Below, one piece after another: positions 54,083 to 62,334 of a stretch of DNA of 64,000 nucleotides. The stretch spans positions 62,001-126,000 of the forward strand of contig NZ_RCZH01000005.1 in NCBI RefSeq assembly GCF_006438875.1, given 5' to 3'. Position 1 is the first letter of the stretch, and each line of letters starts with the position of its first letter. A program made the translations under genes and the position numbers. The notes under the pieces are model-generated. The model was given only the letters and a program-made list of their open reading frames with translations, did not search any database and was not told where the DNA came from. The DNA comes from Flavobacterium pectinovorum (GTDB lineage: Bacteria; Bacteroidota; Bacteroidia; Flavobacteriales; Flavobacteriaceae).

Positions 54083-56070
54083 GGCAATTGTTCCTGAAGT
54101 TTTTTAATATCATCACGTAATTTTGCTGCTTGTAAAAAGTCCAGTTCTTTAGCTGCTTTTTCCATTGATTTACGTTTCTCGCGAATCATTTTTTCCAATT
54201 CACCTTTCGATAAATAAGCCGTTTCTGGTTCTGCAGCCATAGACAAGGTATGTCCTAATTCGTATTCTACCAATTTGTTTTTAGTAAAAGCACTATCGAT
54301 TTTTTTGTTTAAAGCCTGAGGCGTAATTCCGTGTTCCGTATTATAGTTGATCTGTTTTGTTCTTCGATAAGTTGTTTCGTCGATTGTTTTTTGCATACTT
54401 GCCGTAATTTTATCGGCATACATAATTGCTTTTCCATTTAGATTTCTTGCCGCACGACCAATGGTTTGCGTTAGAGATCTGTGACTTCTCAAAAATCCTT
54501 CTTTATCGGCATCTAGAATTGCAACAAGTGAAACTTCCGGTAAATCCAGACCCTCACGAAGTAAATTTACCCCAATTAAAACATCAAAAATACCTTTTCG
54601 TAAATCCTGCATGATTTCGATACGTTCCAGCGTATCAACATCGGAGTGAATGTAGCGACAACGAATATTTACTTTAGTCAGATATTTGGCTAATTCTTCC
54701 GCCATTCTTTTGGTTAAAGTAGTTACCAAAACTCTTTCGTCCAATTCGCAACGTACATGAATCTCTTCGATTAAATCATCAATCTGATTCAAGCTTGGTC
54801 TGATTTCTATAATTGGGTCTAATAATCCTGTTGGACGAATTACTTGCTCGACATAAATACCGTCTGTTTTTTGCAATTCATAATCGGCGGGAGTTGCAGA
54901 TACATAAATGACTTGGTTTTGCATGGCTTCGAATTCCTCAAACTTCAAAGGTCTGTTGTCCATTGCAGCTGGTAAACGGAAACCATATTCTACCAAATTT
55001 TCTTTTCGGCTTCGATCGCCTCCATACATGGCATGCACTTGCGATACCGTAACGTGACTTTCGTCGACAACCATCAAATAATCGCTAGGGAAATAATCTA
55101 ATAAACAGAAAGGTCTTGTGCCGGCTTCTCTTCCGTCAAGATATCTTGAATAGTTTTCAATTCCGGAGCAATATCCTAATTCCCGAATCATTTCTAGATC
55201 GAAATTGGTTCTTTCCTCTAAACGTTTTGCTTCGAGGTGTTTTCCTATTTCTTTAAAATAATCAACTTGTTTGACTAAATCCTGCTGAATTTCCCAAATT
55301 GCACCTTGTAGTACATCCGGAGAAGTCACAAACATATTGGCGGGATAAATTGTCAATCGCTTGAATTTTTCTATTACTTGTGATGTTTTGGCATCAAAAG
55401 ATTCTATTTCTTCGATTTCATCGCCAAAAAAGTGAATTCTAAAAGCATCATCGGCATAACTTGGATAAACTTCGACTGTATCGCCTTTGATTCTGAATGT
55501 TCCGGGTGTAAAGTCGGCTTCGGTTCTGGCGTATAAACTTTGTACTAAGCTGTGTAATAATTTTGTTCTGGAAATGACCTGATCTCTTGCTATTTCAATA
55601 ACGTTTTTCTGAAACTCAACTGGATTTCCAATACCATATAAACAAGAAACAGATGCGACAACCAAGATATCTCTTCGCCCGGAAAGTAGGGAGGATGTGG
55701 TACTTAAACGCATCTTTTCGAGTTCTTCATTGATAGATAAATCTTTTTCAATAAAAACTCCTGTTACAGGCATAAAAGCTTCCGGTTGATAATAATCATA
55801 GTATGAAACGAAATATTCAACGGCGTTATTCGGGAAAAACTGTTTGAATTCCGAATATAATTGCGCCGCCAAAGTTTTGTTGTGAGCCAAAACTAAAGTT
55901 GGTTTTTGAACTTCCTGAATAACGTTTGCAACAGTAAATGTTTTTCCGGATCCGGTAACTCCTAATAATGTCTGGTATTTTTCGCCGTCTACAATTCCTT
56001 GCGAAAGTTTTTCAATAGCTTGTGGCTGATCACCTTTTGGACTATATTCTGAGGATACTTGGAAATTCAT
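54079..56070 (-). CDS. uvrB: Excinuclease ABC subunit B
   Basis: 663 residues, normal length. Walker A GVTGSGKT near residue 37, beta-hairpin insert FVSYYDYYQPEAF at 92, helicase motifs DESHVT near 340 and the VLIGVNLLREGLD / QTIGRAARN of the second RecA lobe, and a C-terminal UVR domain (LEKMIREKRKSMEKAAKELDF). Loads onto DNA damage with UvrA and recruits UvrC in nucleotide excision repair. Overlaps the TerB-like gene by four bases at the 3' end. Confidence 0.97.
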   Translation of the reverse strand: MNFQVSSEYSPKGDQPQAIEKLSQGIVDGEKYQTLLGVTGSGKTFTVANVIQEVQKPTLVLAHNKTLAAQLYSEFKQFFPNNAVEYFVSYYDYYQPEAFMPVTGVFIEKDLSINEELEKMRLSTTSSLLSGRRDILVVASVSCLYGIGNPVEFQKNVIEIARDQVISRTKLLHSLVQSLYARTEADFTPGTFRIKGDTVEVYPSYADDAFRIHFFGDEIEEIESFDAKTSQVIEKFKRLTIYPANMFVTSPDVLQGAIWEIQQDLVKQVDYFKEIGKHLEAKRLEERTNFDLEMIRELGYCSGIENYSRYLDGREAGTRPFCLLDYFPSDYLMVVDESHVTVSQVHAMYGGDRSRKENLVEYGFRLPAAMDNRPLKFEEFEAMQNQVIYVSATPADYELQKTDGIYVEQVIRPTGLLDPIIEIRPSLNQIDDLIEEIHVRCELDERVLVTTLTKRMAEELAKYLTKVNIRCRYIHSDVDTLERIEIMQDLRKGIFDVLIGVNLLREGLDLPEVSLVAILDADKEGFLRSHRSLTQTIGRAARNLNGKAIMYADKITASMQKTIDETTYRRTKQINYNTEHGITPQALNKKIDSAFTKNKLVEYELGHTLSMAAEPETAYLSKGELEKMIREKRKSMEKAAKELDFLQAAKLRDDIKKLQEQLP

Positions 56071-56201
56071 TTTTGAGTGATGAAAAGATTAGTTTTGTAA
56101 AGATACAAAGTTTGAATTCTATAAAAAAGATAAAAAAGGTTTGCCACGAATTTCGCGGATTTTAAATTAATCTCGTAAAGTCCCTATGCTTAAACACATT
56201 C

Positions 56202-56305
56202 TTGTCATTTCTCGACGGAGGAGAAATCACACACGGAATTCGACAAAGATTGGTGACTTTAGGAACGGAACTTCTCGTGTGATTTCTCCTCCGTCGAAAT
56301 GACAA
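56202..56305. repeat. Palindromic element of the GAC(A/G)GAGGAGA family
   Basis: Arms of about 30 bases starting TTGTCATTTC and ending GAAATGACAA, with CGACGGAGGAGAAATCACAC on the left and its complement on the right; a two-base CT insertion lies in the left arm. Spacer about 40 bases. Same family as the elements at 13451, 34742 and 36195. Confidence 0.85.
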
Positions 56306-56346
56306 AATCTCTGCGATTTTGCGAGATATTTGTTCGCCATTGTCAA

Positions 56347-57291
56347 TTATTCTAAAAAATCAATCATAGCATCGTTAACAATTTTAGATTGATCAATGGA
56401 TAAAAAATGCCCTGCATCCTTCACTATTTTTGTTTTGCAATTTGGTAAATATTTTTGAGCACGTTCCAGACTTTCTTCAGAATTGATGACATCATGATCA
56501 CCTATTAAAACCAAAACGGGATTGGTAATTGATTTTAATTCATCATCTGAAAAGGGTGTCATTTTAAGCATGCTTGAATTTGACTTTGCATATTTATTGG
56601 CGAGGTAAAACTGCCTTTTATAAATTGGACTAATTTTTTCGGGATGAGTTGAGAAGGTTACTAATGTTTTTCCGAATTTCTTTTCACTTGGAAATAGTTT
56701 TAGCATTAAAGCAGAAGTTGTTTTTCCTACTTTGTCTATAAATTTAAAAGTTTGGGCTGGGCTTAATAAAACTAATTTATCAATGGAGTTTGTTTTTTGA
56801 GTTGCTAATAAAGCTGCAATCCAGCCACCACGTGAAGCTGCGACAATATCAAATTTCTTTAATTTGTACTGTGCAAAGATTTCGTTGTAGTAAATCACTA
56901 TTTCGTCTGATGAAAGTGGTTTTGCTGTTAACGTTGATTTGTTAGGTTCCATTATAAAATCGATGGCATAAATACGATGATTTTTGGCTAAAACTTTAAT
57001 GTTTGGATACCACATTGTTGAGCTGGCGTCCATTCCGTGGAGGAGAACCAAATCTTTTCCGTTTTTTGGTCCTGCCATTATAATATGCGCCGTTCCAAAA
57101 CTGGTTTTTATATTTTCTTCTGAATAAGGAATATCCCAAAGTTTTAAAGCTTTGTTGTAGGAATTGATATAAGTTTGCTTTTCGGCTTTTGTTTTAAAAA
57201 CGTAATCTTCAAATTTTGCTTTTTTAGAAGAAGCACAACTTGCAAGTAAAAGGAATAGTAGAATTCTAAGTAATATTTTTGGCTTTATCAT
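56347..57291 (-). CDS. Lipid-anchored alpha/beta hydrolase
   Basis: 314 residues from ATG 57291 (MIKPKILLRILLFLLLASC), which gives a lipobox; a start three codons upstream is possible. Fold: DLVLLHGMDASSTMWYP as the oxyanion strand, nucleophile elbow AASRGGW, Asp in VLVLIGDHDVINSEE and His in KDAGHFLSID. So an esterase- or haloalkane-like hydrolase facing the periplasm or surface. Substrate unknown. Confidence 0.9.
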   Translation of the reverse strand: MIKPKILLRILLFLLLASCASSKKAKFEDYVFKTKAEKQTYINSYNKALKLWDIPYSEENIKTSFGTAHIIMAGPKNGKDLVLLHGMDASSTMWYPNIKVLAKNHRIYAIDFIMEPNKSTLTAKPLSSDEIVIYYNEIFAQYKLKKFDIVAASRGGWIAALLATQKTNSIDKLVLLSPAQTFKFIDKVGKTTSALMLKLFPSEKKFGKTLVTFSTHPEKISPIYKRQFYLANKYAKSNSSMLKMTPFSDDELKSITNPVLVLIGDHDVINSEESLERAQKYLPNCKTKIVKDAGHFLSIDQSKIVNDAMIDFLE

Positions 57292-57414
57292 GAAATTCAA
57301 TTTACTTTAAAGATAATGAGAATAGGACAGATAAAGTATCAGAATTTTGGTTTAAAGTATCAGAATTATAATGCCGGAAACAATATGTTTAAAAGAGTAT
57401 CTTTTAAATTTCTT

Positions 57415-57711
57415 CTAGAAGAAAAGTTTTTTTTCTAAAAATCTATTTTTTGGCAATTCGATTAAAATATTATAGGAACTAGATTCGTTGTCTTCATGAT
57501 TCCTCCAAATAAAATTGGCATACCAGTCTGCAAACCAAATCATTTTATTATTAGTGCTCTCTAAAAATTCGCAAGAAATATCCATATCAATTCCTTGACC
57601 CCAAATTTCTATTTTTTTATAGTCAGGGAAACTTTCGCCATGGCTAACTTTTATCGTTCTTTTGTCTAATACTATTTCAGCATTATCAAGTTGAGTGATT
57701 TCAGGTTTCAA
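57415..57711 (-). CDS. DUF3800 protein, 3' part of a frameshifted gene
   Basis: 98 residues from a TTG (57711) by itself, but the reading frame is open upstream: KDKNIFYNYVLGLLLKPEITQL joins it to the ORF 57708-58076 if one A is added to the run at 57743-57746. Contains the conserved DUF3800 C-terminal block MIWFADWYANFIWRNHEDN. The split gene was 57415-58076, about 220 residues, the normal family length. Confidence 0.75.
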   Translation of the reverse strand: MKPEITQLDNAEIVLDKRTIKVSHGESFPDYKKIEIWGQGIDMDISCEFLESTNNKMIWFADWYANFIWRNHEDNESSSYNILIELPKNRFLEKKLFF

Positions 57712-58076
57712 TAACAGACCAAGAACATAATTATAAAATATGTTTTGTCTTTTCTTAATGACTCAAAGACTTTTGATTTATTTACGGTAATGGAAATAAT
57801 CTTAAATGAATCGCTTTTATTGATTATTTTGTTTGTTAGTTGAGAAGTTATAAACGATGAATGTTCAGATATGAAATTGGCGCCTTTTTTTTCAATATTT
57901 GGAGTTAGATTATATTTTTTATAGATATCAGAAATAAAACGAGAGATATACTTTTCTTCATCTTTAGAAATAATAATTCCAGTAATTGTGATAAATCTAC
58001 TTGAGCCGCCATGTCTGTTTGGTTTATCAAGTTTCCATCCTAAATCACCGCTTTCGTCAATATATATTTTCATCAT
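57708..58076 (-). CDS. DUF3800 protein, 5' part of a frameshifted gene
   Basis: 122 residues. MKIYIDESGDLGW is the diagnostic N-terminal strand of DUF3800 (RNase H-like fold with the DES-G-D acidic pair), followed by FITITGIIISKDEEKYISRFI. Ends early in FIIMFLVCY because of the frame change at 57743-57746. DUF3800 genes are frequent in defence and mobile regions; activity is uncertain and here the gene is probably inactive or the break is a sequencing error. A candidate ncRNA lies directly upstream. Confidence 0.78.
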   Translation of the reverse strand: MMKIYIDESGDLGWKLDKPNRHGGSSRFITITGIIISKDEEKYISRFISDIYKKYNLTPNIEKKGANFISEHSSFITSQLTNKIINKSDSFKIISITVNKSKVFESLRKDKTYFIIMFLVCY

Positions 58077-58091
58077 CTAAAATAAAGGCAC

Positions 58092-58118
58092 AAAAAAAAG
58101 GGCTTAAGAAAGCCCTTT
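58092..58118 (-). terminator. Intrinsic terminator between the candidate ncRNA and the DUF3800 gene
   Basis: AAAGGGCTT-AAGA-AAGCCCTTT, 9-base perfect stem (58097-58105, 58110-58118), T-run on the minus strand, 15 bases upstream of the DUF3800 start. Confidence 0.85.
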
Positions 58119-58207
58119 GGTATTTTTTAAAAATAGACCCTGAAAACGATGTATTAACAATACATTTATGGTAGATGTTTCACCGCCACGTTGAATCAGG
58201 AATTACC
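58119..58207 (-). ncRNA. Candidate structured RNA upstream of DUF3800
   Basis: On the minus strand a CCTGA (58200-58196) and TCAGG (58143-58139) close a fold that contains a perfect TGTATT-GTT-AATACA hairpin (58164-58150) and a GGT...ACC pair. It is followed by the strong terminator at 58092-58118, so a short independent RNA of about 110 bases is plausible. No ORF. It lies between an antitoxin-like gene and DUF3800. SRP, 6S and tmRNA motifs were not seen. Confidence 0.4.
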
Positions 58208-58328
58208 TATTTATATAATGCAATATACAATAAAAAATGGGATGTGATAAATTTGTAAGAAATATTTGTTTCTTTAAATAAATGGAAATAAATTTTTTCA
58301 AGCTGATTCTGTGCAGTGTTTGACCAGA

Positions 58329-58559
58329 TTATTTCTTTTTCCATTCCTCAATTTTATCCTTAACTTCACTATGAGAATAAAAATTACCGCTTTGAATATC
58401 TTCTTCGGCAACTTTTAATTCATCGTTATATTGTTGCGAATAACTTTTTGAAGAAGTACTGCGGCTATCTAAAATGGTCTTTAATGCTGACAAAAATGTA
58501 TCATCATCGATTTGTGAAATTTCAGAAATCAAAATGTTTCTTAGCTCAATAGTGTTCAT
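58329..58559 (-). CDS. Small antitoxin-like protein, 76 aa
   Basis: 76 residues: MNTIELRNILISEISQIDDDTFLSALKTILDSR, then an acidic region and EEDIQSGNFYSHSEVKDKIEEWKKK. The plan (helical start, DxxFLxAxKTIL, flexible acidic C-terminal with a SHSEV...K-x-x-x-W end) matches Bacteroidota antitoxins of RelB/ParD type addiction modules. No RelE- or PIN-type toxin ORF follows; instead the candidate ncRNA and DUF3800 gene lie downstream. Confidence 0.7.
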   Translation of the reverse strand: MNTIELRNILISEISQIDDDTFLSALKTILDSRSTSSKSYSQQYNDELKVAEEDIQSGNFYSHSEVKDKIEEWKKK

Positions 58560-58616
58560 AAGACTATAATTTACCCGAAGTTACGAAAGAAAACTAAAAA
58601 AATAGAATTATGATTC

Positions 58617-59567
58617 TTAAAGTTTCCAAGATTTTTGCTGACTCTCACTCAAAAAAGTCCATGCTACAATGCGGCTTGTTTTTTGGCCTTGAGCCATATC
58701 GATTGTTTTGATTGAGGCTGCATTTACTTTATTTAATGTTTTATAGATGCTCGATAAGTTTTCTCTTTTTGAGACTAAAGTCGTGAACCATAAACATTGC
58801 ATGGCAAATTTTGCGCTTTCATAAATCATTTGGGTTACAAAACCAATTTCACCTCCTTCGCACCATAATTCGGCATTGTGACCGCCAAAATTTAAAACCG
58901 GATCCAGTTTTTTCTTTTCTTTAGGATTTAAGTTAGAAACTTTACGCACGGTACTTTGATTGGCATCTTCGGCAGAAGAATGAAACGGTGGATTACACAT
59001 CGTAAAAGTAAAACGATCTTCGGGCGTGATGATATTCTTGAAAATAAAGCGCGATTCTGTTTGTTGCTGCAAACTTATGGCGTCAATTAATTTCGGATTG
59101 GCTTCGATAATTTTACTGCAATTTTCGATTGCTTTTTCGTCAATATCTGTACCTACAAAATTCCAGTCGTAAACCGCATTTCCTAAAATTGGATAAATAA
59201 GGTTTGCGCCTGTTCCTACATCCAGACCTAAAACAGCCGATCCCTGAGGAATAAAACCGTTGTTGGTTTCGGATAATAAATCGGCTAGATAATGAATGTA
59301 ATCTGCTCTTCCGGGAATTGGCGGGCAAAGATAATTTTTAGGAATATCCCAGTTTTTAATGTCGTAGTAGGTTCGTAATAATGCTTTGTTAAGCAATTTT
59401 ACTGAAACAGGATTGCTGAAATCAATAGTTTCAATTCCGTGAACATTTATAGCAACCTGCGATTTTAATTCTGGACAATTTGCAATAAGAAGTTCGAAAT
59501 CATAACGGGAACGGTGTAGATTTCGAGGATGCAAATTTGTTTTTTCGGAATTGTCTATTTCTTTCAT
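58617..59567 (-). CDS. rlmF: 23S rRNA (adenine(1618)-N(6))-methyltransferase
   Basis: 316 residues, normal length. SAM motif I VLGLDVGTGANLIYPIL (115-122 region), acidic strand end GTDIDEKAI, and the N6-methyltransferase catalytic motif MCNPPFHSS (NPPFH 192-196). The opening EKTNLHPRNLHRSRYDF is the usual family N-terminus. Methylates A1618 of 23S rRNA. Separate transcript. Confidence 0.94.
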   Translation of the reverse strand: MKEIDNSEKTNLHPRNLHRSRYDFELLIANCPELKSQVAINVHGIETIDFSNPVSVKLLNKALLRTYYDIKNWDIPKNYLCPPIPGRADYIHYLADLLSETNNGFIPQGSAVLGLDVGTGANLIYPILGNAVYDWNFVGTDIDEKAIENCSKIIEANPKLIDAISLQQQTESRFIFKNIITPEDRFTFTMCNPPFHSSAEDANQSTVRKVSNLNPKEKKKLDPVLNFGGHNAELWCEGGEIGFVTQMIYESAKFAMQCLWFTTLVSKRENLSSIYKTLNKVNAASIKTIDMAQGQKTSRIVAWTFLSESQQKSWKL

Positions 59568-59732
59568 TTTGTAAATTTCCGTGCAAAGATAGTCATTCCT
59601 TTCTTAGTGTCTGTCTGTTTAAAATTCCAATGTTAAAATTGCAAATTCCAAATGCGAATTTAAATACAGAGAAACAGAGTTTTTTATAGATTTATAAACG
59701 ATGTTTCTATGCGCTAATTTTTTCTCGCAGAT

Positions 59733-59804
59733 TTTAAAAAGATTTAAGATGATACGCGCAGATGATTATCCAAGTTAAATCTGCTATAATCTGTAAAATC
59801 TGCG
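59733..59804. repeat. Intergenic inverted repeat
   Basis: CGCAGATTTTA... and ...TAAAATCTGCG form imperfect arms around a 45-base spacer. It sits in the 253-base gap between rlmF and the thiamine pyrophosphokinase gene, where no other structure was seen. Confidence 0.55.
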
Positions 59805-59820
59805 TGAACCAAAAATCTTT

Positions 59821-60483
59821 TTAATCCATGCATTCCATTAACAATAAATCACCGTCCGTATGCGTGATGCTAACCAAACCATCCTGAAGGACAGAATTGC
59901 TGCTTCCGGTTCGATAGCCAATCGTTAAAGTATCCTCTTTTAAAGGGTAGAGTAAATTAGTGGAATTAATTCCGTTTACGACTCCAATCGGAATCAGGGA
60001 AATTGGCGTTTTTGCCGTATACCATTTTTCGAATTTATTGGGTAATAAAAATATCTTTGAGTGATCGTCGAGAATTACGATTTTAAGCAAATTACGATAA
60101 CGTACAATATTGGTCAGGTTTGTAATGGTATGATCTGCACGTTTTCCTGTTGCCCAAACGACGTTTACGGCTGGGATTTTTCGTTCGATTAAATAATCGA
60201 AGGCTTTTTCCAGATCGGTTTTATCTTGGTTCGGCGTATGGACAATTTCTATAGGATATTGTGATGTTTTGTAAATTTCGGGATCAAAGCCGCGATCAAA
60301 ATCTCCTAAAAGGACATCGATTTTTATGTCTAATTCTATCACTCTTTCGATGGCTGAATCGAGTACAATTACTAGTGGTGACCATTCTAATAATTGTCCT
60401 AATAATTCGGGATTACAGGCTGCTCCGTTGGCAATAATTAAAGCTGGTTCCTGATCGTCGCGTACAATATGGTGTGAAGACAT
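59821..60483 (-). CDS. Thiamine pyrophosphokinase
   Basis: 220 residues. Makes thiamine diphosphate from thiamine and ATP. Motifs in order: LLGDFDRGF (GDFD at 60-63), PNQDKTDLEKAFDYL (88-97), WATGKRADHTITNL (110-123) and the C-terminal thiamine-binding strand region (RTGSSNSVLQDG near 190). Length is normal. Monocistronic. Confidence 0.93.
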   Translation of the reverse strand: MSSHHIVRDDQEPALIIANGAACNPELLGQLLEWSPLVIVLDSAIERVIELDIKIDVLLGDFDRGFDPEIYKTSQYPIEIVHTPNQDKTDLEKAFDYLIERKIPAVNVVWATGKRADHTITNLTNIVRYRNLLKIVILDDHSKIFLLPNKFEKWYTAKTPISLIPIGVVNGINSTNLLYPLKEDTLTIGYRTGSSNSVLQDGLVSITHTDGDLLLMECMD

Positions 60484-60665
60484 TTAGATTTTTGATTTGA
60501 AATGTGCTGCAAAGGTACGAAAGGAAAGAATTGTAGTCCCGAAGTTTCGGGATAGATTTTATATTTTTTTTACCATTAAGAGATTAAGAAAAATTAAGTT
60601 TTATGCTTTTTTTTTGCCAGAGATTATTAAGATTAAAAGGATTTATTCTTAATGTCTTTGTTTTG

Positions 60666-60714
60666 CCATTAAGATATTGAGTCTTATTCTTAATGAAACT
60701 TAATATCTTAATGG
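60666..60714. repeat. Intergenic inverted repeat
   Basis: CCATTAAGATATT (60666-60678) and AATATCTTAATGG (60702-60714) are perfect 13-base complements with a 23-base spacer. It lies just downstream of the RidA gene stop and may help end transcription. Confidence 0.7.
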
Positions 60715-60723
60715 TGAAATATT

Positions 60724-61179
60724 TTATTCTGCTTTAAAAGCGACAGCGTCTACTTCGATTAACATTCCGTCGATGGCTAATTTGGGAACCGGAATTAAGG
60801 TGCTTGCGGGGAAAGGTTTATTTTTCCAGACTTTAGTAATTTCTTCGTTCCATATTTTTAGCTTTTCAGCGGAATGATCTACGATAAGAATCGTAAGTTT
60901 CATGACATTTTCCGGTTTTAGATTATAACTGCCAAGAACTGTTACAATGTTTTGCAAAGCTACTTGTGTTTGTTCTCTAAAGCTGTTGCTTAATATATGA
61001 TCTTTTCCTAATCCGCCGCTTTGTCCGGAAATGTAAACAAGTTCTCCGGGTGTCGAAACAGACGAGGAATGGCTAAAACCATAAGGTGTTGGATCGAATA
61101 AAGATTGCGGATTTTTAAAAGTTTGAGCTTTTGCAGTAAATGCACAAAGTGAAAATAGGGTAAAAAGTAAGTGTTTCAT
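60724..61179 (-). CDS. Exported RidA family protein
   Basis: 151 residues: a signal peptide (FTLFSLCAFTAKA) and then the RidA/YjgF/UK114 fold (YGFSHSSSVSTPGELVYISGQSG, VMKLTILIVDHSAEKL, PASTLIPVPKLAIDGMLIEVDAVA). The Arg in the STLIPV...-type active-site region of classic imine deaminases is not obvious. RidA is normally cytoplasmic, so export is unusual for the family; the activity is uncertain. Confidence 0.88.
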   Translation of the reverse strand: MKHLLFTLFSLCAFTAKAQTFKNPQSLFDPTPYGFSHSSSVSTPGELVYISGQSGGLGKDHILSNSFREQTQVALQNIVTVLGSYNLKPENVMKLTILIVDHSAEKLKIWNEEITKVWKNKPFPASTLIPVPKLAIDGMLIEVDAVAFKAE

Positions 61180-61258
61180 GTCTTAGAATTTTGAATTAAT
61201 TAGTGGCAAAGGTTGCCTAATTCTAATTCTTAAACATTTACATATGTTGAGGTTTTTT

Positions 61259-61341
61259 CAGTTTACAGTTTACAGTTTTCAGTCGCAGTTTTCAGTCTCA
61301 GTTTGCGGTAAAGTGAGACTGAAAACTGCGACTGAAAACTG
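61259..61341. repeat. Long perfect palindrome built from CAGTTTTCAGT motifs
   Basis: Arms of 35 bases (61259-61293, 61307-61341) are exact complements with a spacer of only 13 bases. Inside the arms CAGTTTTCAGT repeats twice or more, so it is at once a tandem repeat and a palindrome. It lies between the DinB gene end (61363) and the RidA gene start (61179). Confidence 0.88.
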
Positions 61342-61362
61342 TAAACTGCGACTGAAAACTAT

Positions 61363-61806
61363 TTAATCCAACAATCTTCTGTGGTAATTGATTTGTCCCA
61401 AATGATAGGCTAAATGTGTTGAAAGATGTACCAGAAAAAAGCCTGTTGTCATTTCTTTTTCAAAAACGATTAACGGATAAATTTTTTCTAAATCTTCATG
61501 TGTTACTGTATCAAGTGTTTTATCAACGACCAAAATGGTGTCTTCTATTTTAGCGATTAATTCGGCTTTTGGGATATTTTTCAGGGAAAATTCTAATGGA
61601 CGATCACGAACATAATCAGTTTTGCCAATTTGATTTCCAATGAAATGATTAATGTTTCCAATAAGATGTAAACAAAGATTTCCGGCTGAATTGGAAACTT
61701 GTTTGTCAATTGCCCAAATCTGACTTTCGTTTTGATATGATTCTATTTCGACTTTCAGTTTATTAAGATCCCGGTCAAAAAGTGATTTTAAGGTTTCGAT
61801 TAGCAT
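61363..61806 (-). CDS. DinB family protein (DUF1572-like)
   Basis: 147 residues, four-helix bundle. Metal-type His in CLHLIGNINHFIG and late HLSTHLAYHLGQINYHRRL fit the DinB/YfiT layout. Starts MLIETLKSLFDRDLNKLKVEIE. Substrate unknown. It starts 34 bases after the GyrI-like gene and may share its transcript. Confidence 0.88.
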   Translation of the reverse strand: MLIETLKSLFDRDLNKLKVEIESYQNESQIWAIDKQVSNSAGNLCLHLIGNINHFIGNQIGKTDYVRDRPLEFSLKNIPKAELIAKIEDTILVVDKTLDTVTHEDLEKIYPLIVFEKEMTTGFFLVHLSTHLAYHLGQINYHRRLLD

Positions 61807-61840
61807 GATGTTTTGAGTTTATTTTAGATGGAATAAAATT

Positions 61841-62323
61841 TTAGTTTTTACTTTTTATCGGAATCCAGATTTCTTCTTCAGAATCCGGATCTTCTTTTTT
61901 ATATTTTTCATCCATTACTGCAAAATGTGGTCTTTCGTCGATTGTGTAATCAGAGTTTGGAAGCCACTCTACAAAAATGGAATGATAGGTTTTATGTCCT
62001 TCACTTTGTGGACCTTTATGAACAAACACGGCATATAATCCAGTGGGAATTATTAAAGCTTCCATTTCTTTTGGGATATGATCAAGATCTGAAACTTCTA
62101 CTGCTGCCCATTTTTGGAATGTATTATTTGGGTCAAAATTATCAAAATGCCCAACCGGAAAAACTTCAAGCGAATACAAATTTAAATCAACAGCGTTTTT
62201 GATTTCTTTTCTTTTAGGCATAAAACCATTCCATAACTGAAAAGTTTTATTTTCTATAAACGACATGTCAATGTGTTTACCGACAAGTTTTTTTTCGGTA
62301 AAAATTTTGATTTGGGCTTCCAT
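61841..62323 (-). CDS. GyrI-like small-molecule-binding domain protein
   Basis: 160 residues: one AraC-effector-binding/GyrI-like SHS2-type domain without any DNA-binding domain. Typical strings: EKKLVGKHIDMSF, FQKWAAVEVSDLDHIPKEMEALIIPTGLYAVFVHKGP, EWLPNSDYTIDERPHFAVMDE. Stand-alone members bind hydrophobic or cationic ligands. Cytoplasmic. Confidence 0.9.
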   Translation of the reverse strand: MEAQIKIFTEKKLVGKHIDMSFIENKTFQLWNGFMPKRKEIKNAVDLNLYSLEVFPVGHFDNFDPNNTFQKWAAVEVSDLDHIPKEMEALIIPTGLYAVFVHKGPQSEGHKTYHSIFVEWLPNSDYTIDERPHFAVMDEKYKKEDPDSEEEIWIPIKSKN

Positions 62324-62334
62324 TTTTTTCTTAA

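Noticed and set aside
58139..58200. SRP RNA, 6S RNA or tmRNA
   Set aside because: None of their conserved motifs was seen; only a fold and a terminator support an RNA here.
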